Below the pieces are notes generated by a model. The model was given only the letters and a program-made list of their open reading frames with translations, was not told where the DNA came from and searched no databases. DNA of 64,000 nt from Poronia punctata (Eukaryota > Ascomycota > Sordariomycetes > Xylariales > Xylariaceae). A program made the translations under genes and the position numbers. Positions within the stretch are counted from its first letter, which is position 1. Each line of letters begins with the position of its first letter. Below are positions 59,999 through 64,000 of this stretch, piece after piece. The stretch spans positions 30,199 to 94,198 of the forward strand of contig MU401610.1 of assembly GCA_022579005.1 (NCBI GenBank), read 5' to 3'.

Positions 59999-61240
59999 GC
60001 ATTGCGTGGCGTGCGTGGGGTTTTAATTTTAATGCATAGAGATAACGGAACTTTGATTTTTCAACCATGGGATTCTTTACAAACGGGAAACGGGACGGCA
60101 TTGGAGTAAACCGGCTGTGGGGATTCCAGTCGGTTTCAACACGGTTTTTCTCACGAGAGTGACATAGATTAAGCAACGCAACATGGGCGTTGTGTTTGCG
60201 GACATGAAATACGGCACCTTATTTAACGACTCATCGCGGCGATGGCATGAGCGATTCTAATACGAAAGAGATAGTAAAAGAGATGGCGGCGTAGGGCCAA
60301 ACGAGCTCTGACTCTCTTATTTACTCATACGACCGGTGACAAGGCAACGACGTTTGGCTCGAGGATCCCAACGGGGTTTGTCCTCTAGCCCGCCTGCCCG
60401 GATAAAAAACAATCAAGCAAGAAACGAATGAATGCGGTATACTGTGTGTACCCACGACATTCGAGCTACCTAGCCTCGGGTTTAGATGCTACCTACTCGC
60501 CCGTTATAGATAGACCCCTATCCATCTATAGCTGTCATGTTAGAGAGATCGTCGACGGCGCTGGCTTCGTCTTTGGCCGGCACTGTCTTTCTTGGTAGGA
60601 TATAATATTAATGGAATCAGAGACGACACATTTACAATATGCCCTCAGCTTCTTTGCCTCGATGTGCTCGCGTGTGAAATTATTCCATCATTGTGCTTTT
60701 CTGCCGGTTTGTTTTCGGATTTGTAGGGAAACCCAGCGTGATAGATAACTCGATGGACTCTGTCTGCCCCTCCGTGCTGGACATTGGCGATTAGATAATG
60801 CAGATACACCATTGCCATATCACGGGGCCTCATTAATCTGAAACCTGGATATGAAAAGCAAGTTCTATTCATCCATCCTTCGTTCCTTTCCAGCCGTTAC
60901 TAATGTCATTCCTGGTTCCGTACCATGCCGTGCCATGCCATCTGAACGCCGCCGAACCCTTGATGGGATAGTTCCCTGTCCTTTCCTTTGATGTACCTAG
61001 TGTCCCTGTCCGTCCTTTTCCGATGCGCCTAGCCTAGCCTTTCCTTTCCTGCCACGTGCCAGAGCCCTGAATGACTCATTAATCTAATCTTGCCGAGATT
61101 CGTGGCGCCCTATCATTTGCGCTTATCCCGTCTCCTTTGCCTGCCTGATTCGGGTTTGAAAATGCATCTATGCCCGTACATCCAGTACCGGGCCCGTTCA
61201 GGAGATCCCCCGGAGACTGCCGACCGTTTAGCCAATGCCC
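59999..61240. other. intergenic spacer between convergent genes
   Basis: 3' regions of the CAS1-type gene and of the membrane-protein gene on the other strand. No further gene is seen. Confidence 0.6.
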
Positions 61241-63211
61241 TCAACGGGCAATGGATTCACCGCCAAACACACCGGCACACGCAGATGGGAGACCGCCCAA
61301 GGCAGCCAGACCCCATGCCAATGCCGCTGACTCCCAGTCGATATCCGCCTCGGGAAGTTCATCGCCCTCCAAGGTTGACCTAGCGGTCGCCGGTGTCGGG
61401 ATATAGGTCTCGTCCTCTTCGGCCTCTCTAGTGGTCGATTGCGCAGTATGCTCCTGTTTCGATGTGTGCGCCTCGTCCGTCTCGTCTTTGGCGACTTGCT
61501 TCGTCCTCCTAGGCCGTCCGCGTCCTCGCTTCGATGGGGTGATGGGTGTTGTTGGCGCTTCCTCGTTTGCTCCAGCCGAGCCGATGCTACCGTTGCGCTT
61601 GCGCGCCGCTGTCTTACCTCGGCGGCGTGTCGTCATGGCGTGTTCATGTTCGTGCTCGTGTTCGTGCTCGTGCTCGTGCTCATCAATCTCTGCTGGGGCT
61701 CGTTCTGGAAAGAGGTGCAAGCGCTTCTTCTCCTTAGGGTTTCCCTCTGACTCCGTCTTCGGCGAATTCGCCCCGCTCGTTCTATGAGACGTAAAGATGG
61801 ATGGAATAGAACTATCGATCATGTTTCGAGAATCGATGCTGCGGACGGCGGCCCAAATACCGAGGGAAAGCGCACATAGTATGACATCCCACCCTACTGC
61901 GGCAACGACGGGGTGGTCATACGTCGACCCGAGAACCTTTCCTAGAGAAGTAGACGCCTGTTCCCAGCGCGACCGCTCTTCGCTGTCCCAGGGCAGTATA
62001 GCGCTGTGTCGGTGATAATGTGGAGATGGCGCATTCGAAACCAATGCGACAAGGGTTCGTTTCGCATGCAGGAGGAATGCGGACCCGGATAGAAACCTAA
62101 ATAGCTTGCTAAGCTGTCCGTAGCTGTTGTGCGGGTGGCTCTGGATGCTTCCCCACCTAACCGGTAGGATGCTGGGGAGAGCGAGGACCAAAAAGGTGGA
62201 AGCCCGAGTCAGAAGTGCAAAGGTAGCGAATGATGCCGTTTCAGCTGCGTATGGCAACACGAAGACCGATCCGAGGTTTAGTGCCAAGGCCGCATAAAGG
62301 AACTTGGCATCGGGGACCCATCCGTTAGGCTTCCGTGGCAACACGGCATTCCGAAAGCGAGCCCATGCCGAGGCTGGCAGAGGTCCCACGGGTAGTTCGA
62401 GATGCCCATTTCTCGCGGGCAAAGGAGAAGGTGTCAGCAGCAAGGCCAAAAAGAAGAGATTTTGGGCGAAAGACAGATTGACAAGGTGAGCTAGGGCGAG
62501 AAAGGCTGCCAACAGAGGTATTTTGCGACGGCGGCCCTCGGTGGCCAACATCAAACTGAAGGCAGCTGTCGACAAGTCGATTTGTTGACCCCACCAAAAG
62601 CGTCGGGACTTTTCAGCGACGATTTCCAGGGCATCACGATAGATGGGCGTATCACTAAGCCACTGTCCGATGTAGAGCTGGGTTGAGTTGGTCGGGCTAA
62701 CCGAGCTCTTGCCATCTCCTGTAACATGACTGCGACTCTTGACTTGTCCCCAGATCCTACACATAGACAGCAAAGCGTTAGATGTTAGAGCTTAGACGCA
62801 CATGCATGCCGAGTAAAACAGCTCATGGTCAAACTCACCGCCGAGCTAGATCAAGACCATGTTCATAAGCCCACGTCTCATATGATAGTCTTGCAGAGGC
62901 AAGAGAACAGTATGTAGCCACTGCCGCCGAAGCGACTGCGAGCCCAGCGAAGATCGGCACGAGCCTCCTGCGCTGATTTATACGGGACCTAGTGTTGGAG
63001 CCCGGCCCCAATAGTTTATACGACGTGTATAAGCTATCACCTACTGCATATGTGCAATAAAGGATCGAGAATAAGTGTGCCGCTACGAGTACTAGCGGGG
63101 AGTGCCTTTTTTGCAATAGGTCAGTAGTCAGTTCTATACTCTACGACATCTTCATACGAGATATGTGGTTGAACTTTACCTGAAAGGGTGCTCAAACGGT
63201 ACCGGTGCCAT
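61241..63211 (-). CDS. fungal multi-pass membrane protein with basic AT-hook-like tail
   Basis: Exons on the minus strand are 63211-63180, 63105-62839 and 62756-61241, giving 604 residues; the start codon lies in a short first exon (MAPVPFEHPF). Several hydrophobic segments occupy the first 370 residues, among them LVLVAAHLFSILYCTYAV, LVPIFAGLAVASAAVATYCS, IPLLAAFLALAHLVNLSFAQ and VGWDVILCALSLGIWAAV. The block SRRFWWGQQIDLS and the NLSFAQNLF segment are common to an uncharacterised fungal membrane family. A long hydrophilic tail carries an (EH)n run of about seven pairs and a GRGRPRR AT-hook-like motif. The last 40 residues become hydrophobic again (SAALAWGLAALGGLPSACAG). Function is not known. 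Confidence 0.82.
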
Positions 63212-64000
63212 CTCGAAGTCGGGCGACCGCCAGGTCAGGCTCTGTGTTTGTGTATTCTTCTACTCTTTAGTGAAGGGAAGCTCGAGCAACCTATCTTCCG
63301 AGCTTCCAGGCAGATTTCTGCTGTTGACCGTAGCCGGGTGTTTTCATATGCACTATAAGAGTAGAGCTGTATCCTAGGTCGTGGGAATAATTAAGCTACT
63401 TCTTATGATAAGCGAGGGTGGGATTCAAGTTTAAGGGCCAGTGTAGGAAACTTGAATATTGGTTTACTCTTGAGCAGGAATGCCGGGCAATTTTGAGTAG
63501 GATAGGTACCTACCTACCTACCTACTGTAGCTATAGTAAAAAGTTTGGTTTCACGTGTCCTCACCTGACGACTGGACCAGCACCAGTGCCTTGATCCCTT
63601 ATATCACCGAGAAGCTTGATAGGTATGACGACATACTATTAAGGTATTTAGGTAAGGCAGGTACTTAACCTATAGGATACGACATTACACGTACGTGTAG
63701 GTACAAACCACACAGCTATGACGGGAGCAAGGCACTCACACGATGGAATGCATTTAGGTACCCATACGGCCATGTTCTTGCATCTTGTATCATACCACGA
63801 GTGGCTGTCGCACACGTCTCCGTAGAAGGATGTAGCCGAAGAGGTACAGTCGTTTTCAAGCGAAGTGTCGGTGGAGCCACACCGCGCTAAATCGCAGTGT
63901 ACCGTTTTTTCATTCACCTCACTTTTTCCAATTTCCAACCTTTACACCACCCTTCTGCCCAAAAATGTGACTTTTCTAATTATAAACATGTCCCTAGATA
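63212..64000. other. right-end spacer
   Basis: No gene that I can support. A Cys-containing open stretch on the minus strand at 63648-63938 could be an exon of a gene continuing past the window. A CCTACC array lies at 63508-63526. Confidence 0.45.

Noticed and set aside
63648..63938. Cys-rich frame on the minus strand near the right edge
   Set aside because: No ATG at its beginning, no clear acceptor, and the rest of any gene would lie outside the window; kept only as a possibility.
1..64000. CRISPR array, prophage or bacterial operon
   Set aside because: Spliceosomal introns and eukaryotic families throughout; no spaced direct repeats of CRISPR type.

Overview
The window is nuclear DNA from a filamentous ascomycete, most likely a Sordariomycete. 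The evidence is short spliceosomal introns (about 52-190 nt, with GTAAGT/GTATGT donors and CTAAC/CTGAC branch sites), C2H2 and Zn2Cys6 regulators with fungal-specific domains, a 353-residue group I G-alpha, a SAS10/UTP3 and TSC10 pair, and wide intergenic spacers. A 10-N gap at 42478-42487 shows a draft assembly. A closer placement (for example Xylariales) is only a guess. Gene models were built by joining exons by hand so that phase, splice sites and protein families agree.

Layout. 1-2634: 3' part of a C2H2 plus Fungal_trans transcription factor (+). 4809-6054: secreted GH16 glucanase-like enzyme (+). 10659-12221: GH64 beta-1,3-glucanase (+). 13015-14437: mRNA export factor RAE1/GLE2 (-). 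15086-17124: SAS10/UTP3 (-), divergent from 3-ketodihydrosphingosine reductase TSC10 at 17656-18884 (+). 20111-21422: group I G-protein alpha subunit (-). 26897-28099: DUF1771-Smr protein with a CaaX end (+). 29370-29819: small Cys-rich protein (+). 30227-30328: intron-containing elongator tRNA-Met (-). 30961-31770: zinc-cluster-like protein (-). 33494-33627: ribosomal protein eL41, 25 aa (+). 34712-36142: RNA polymerase I subunit A49 (+). 36529-37320: zearalenone-lactonase-type hydrolase (-), divergent from a Zn2Cys6 regulator at 38028-40285 (+). 42117-43545: F-box-like protein with an assembly gap in intron 1 (+). 46952-47410: small Ser-rich protein (+). 48865-49865: SDO1/SBDS (-). 51168-52872: carboxypeptidase Y (+). 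57442-59998: CAS1-type polysaccharide O-acetyltransferase (+). 61241-63211: multi-pass membrane protein with a basic AT-hook-like tail (-).

Function. Much of the set is housekeeping. Ribosome production is represented by SAS10/UTP3, A49, eL41 and SDO1, and CCCTAA elements lie upstream of eL41 and A49. The other housekeeping roles are mRNA export, sphingolipid synthesis, vacuolar proteolysis and G-protein signalling. Wall or surface polysaccharide enzymes are GH16, GH64 and CAS1. The most unusual locus is 36.5-40.3 kb: a mycotoxin-lactonase homologue with its catalytic triad intact, sharing an upstream region that carries a 29-bp tandem repeat with a divergent Zn2Cys6 regulator. About half of the window is intergenic. 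The larger spacers (6.1-10.6, 21.4-26.9, 43.5-46.9 and 52.9-57.4 kb) are rich in TAGGTACCTA/CCTACCTA-type words and show no gene I can support.
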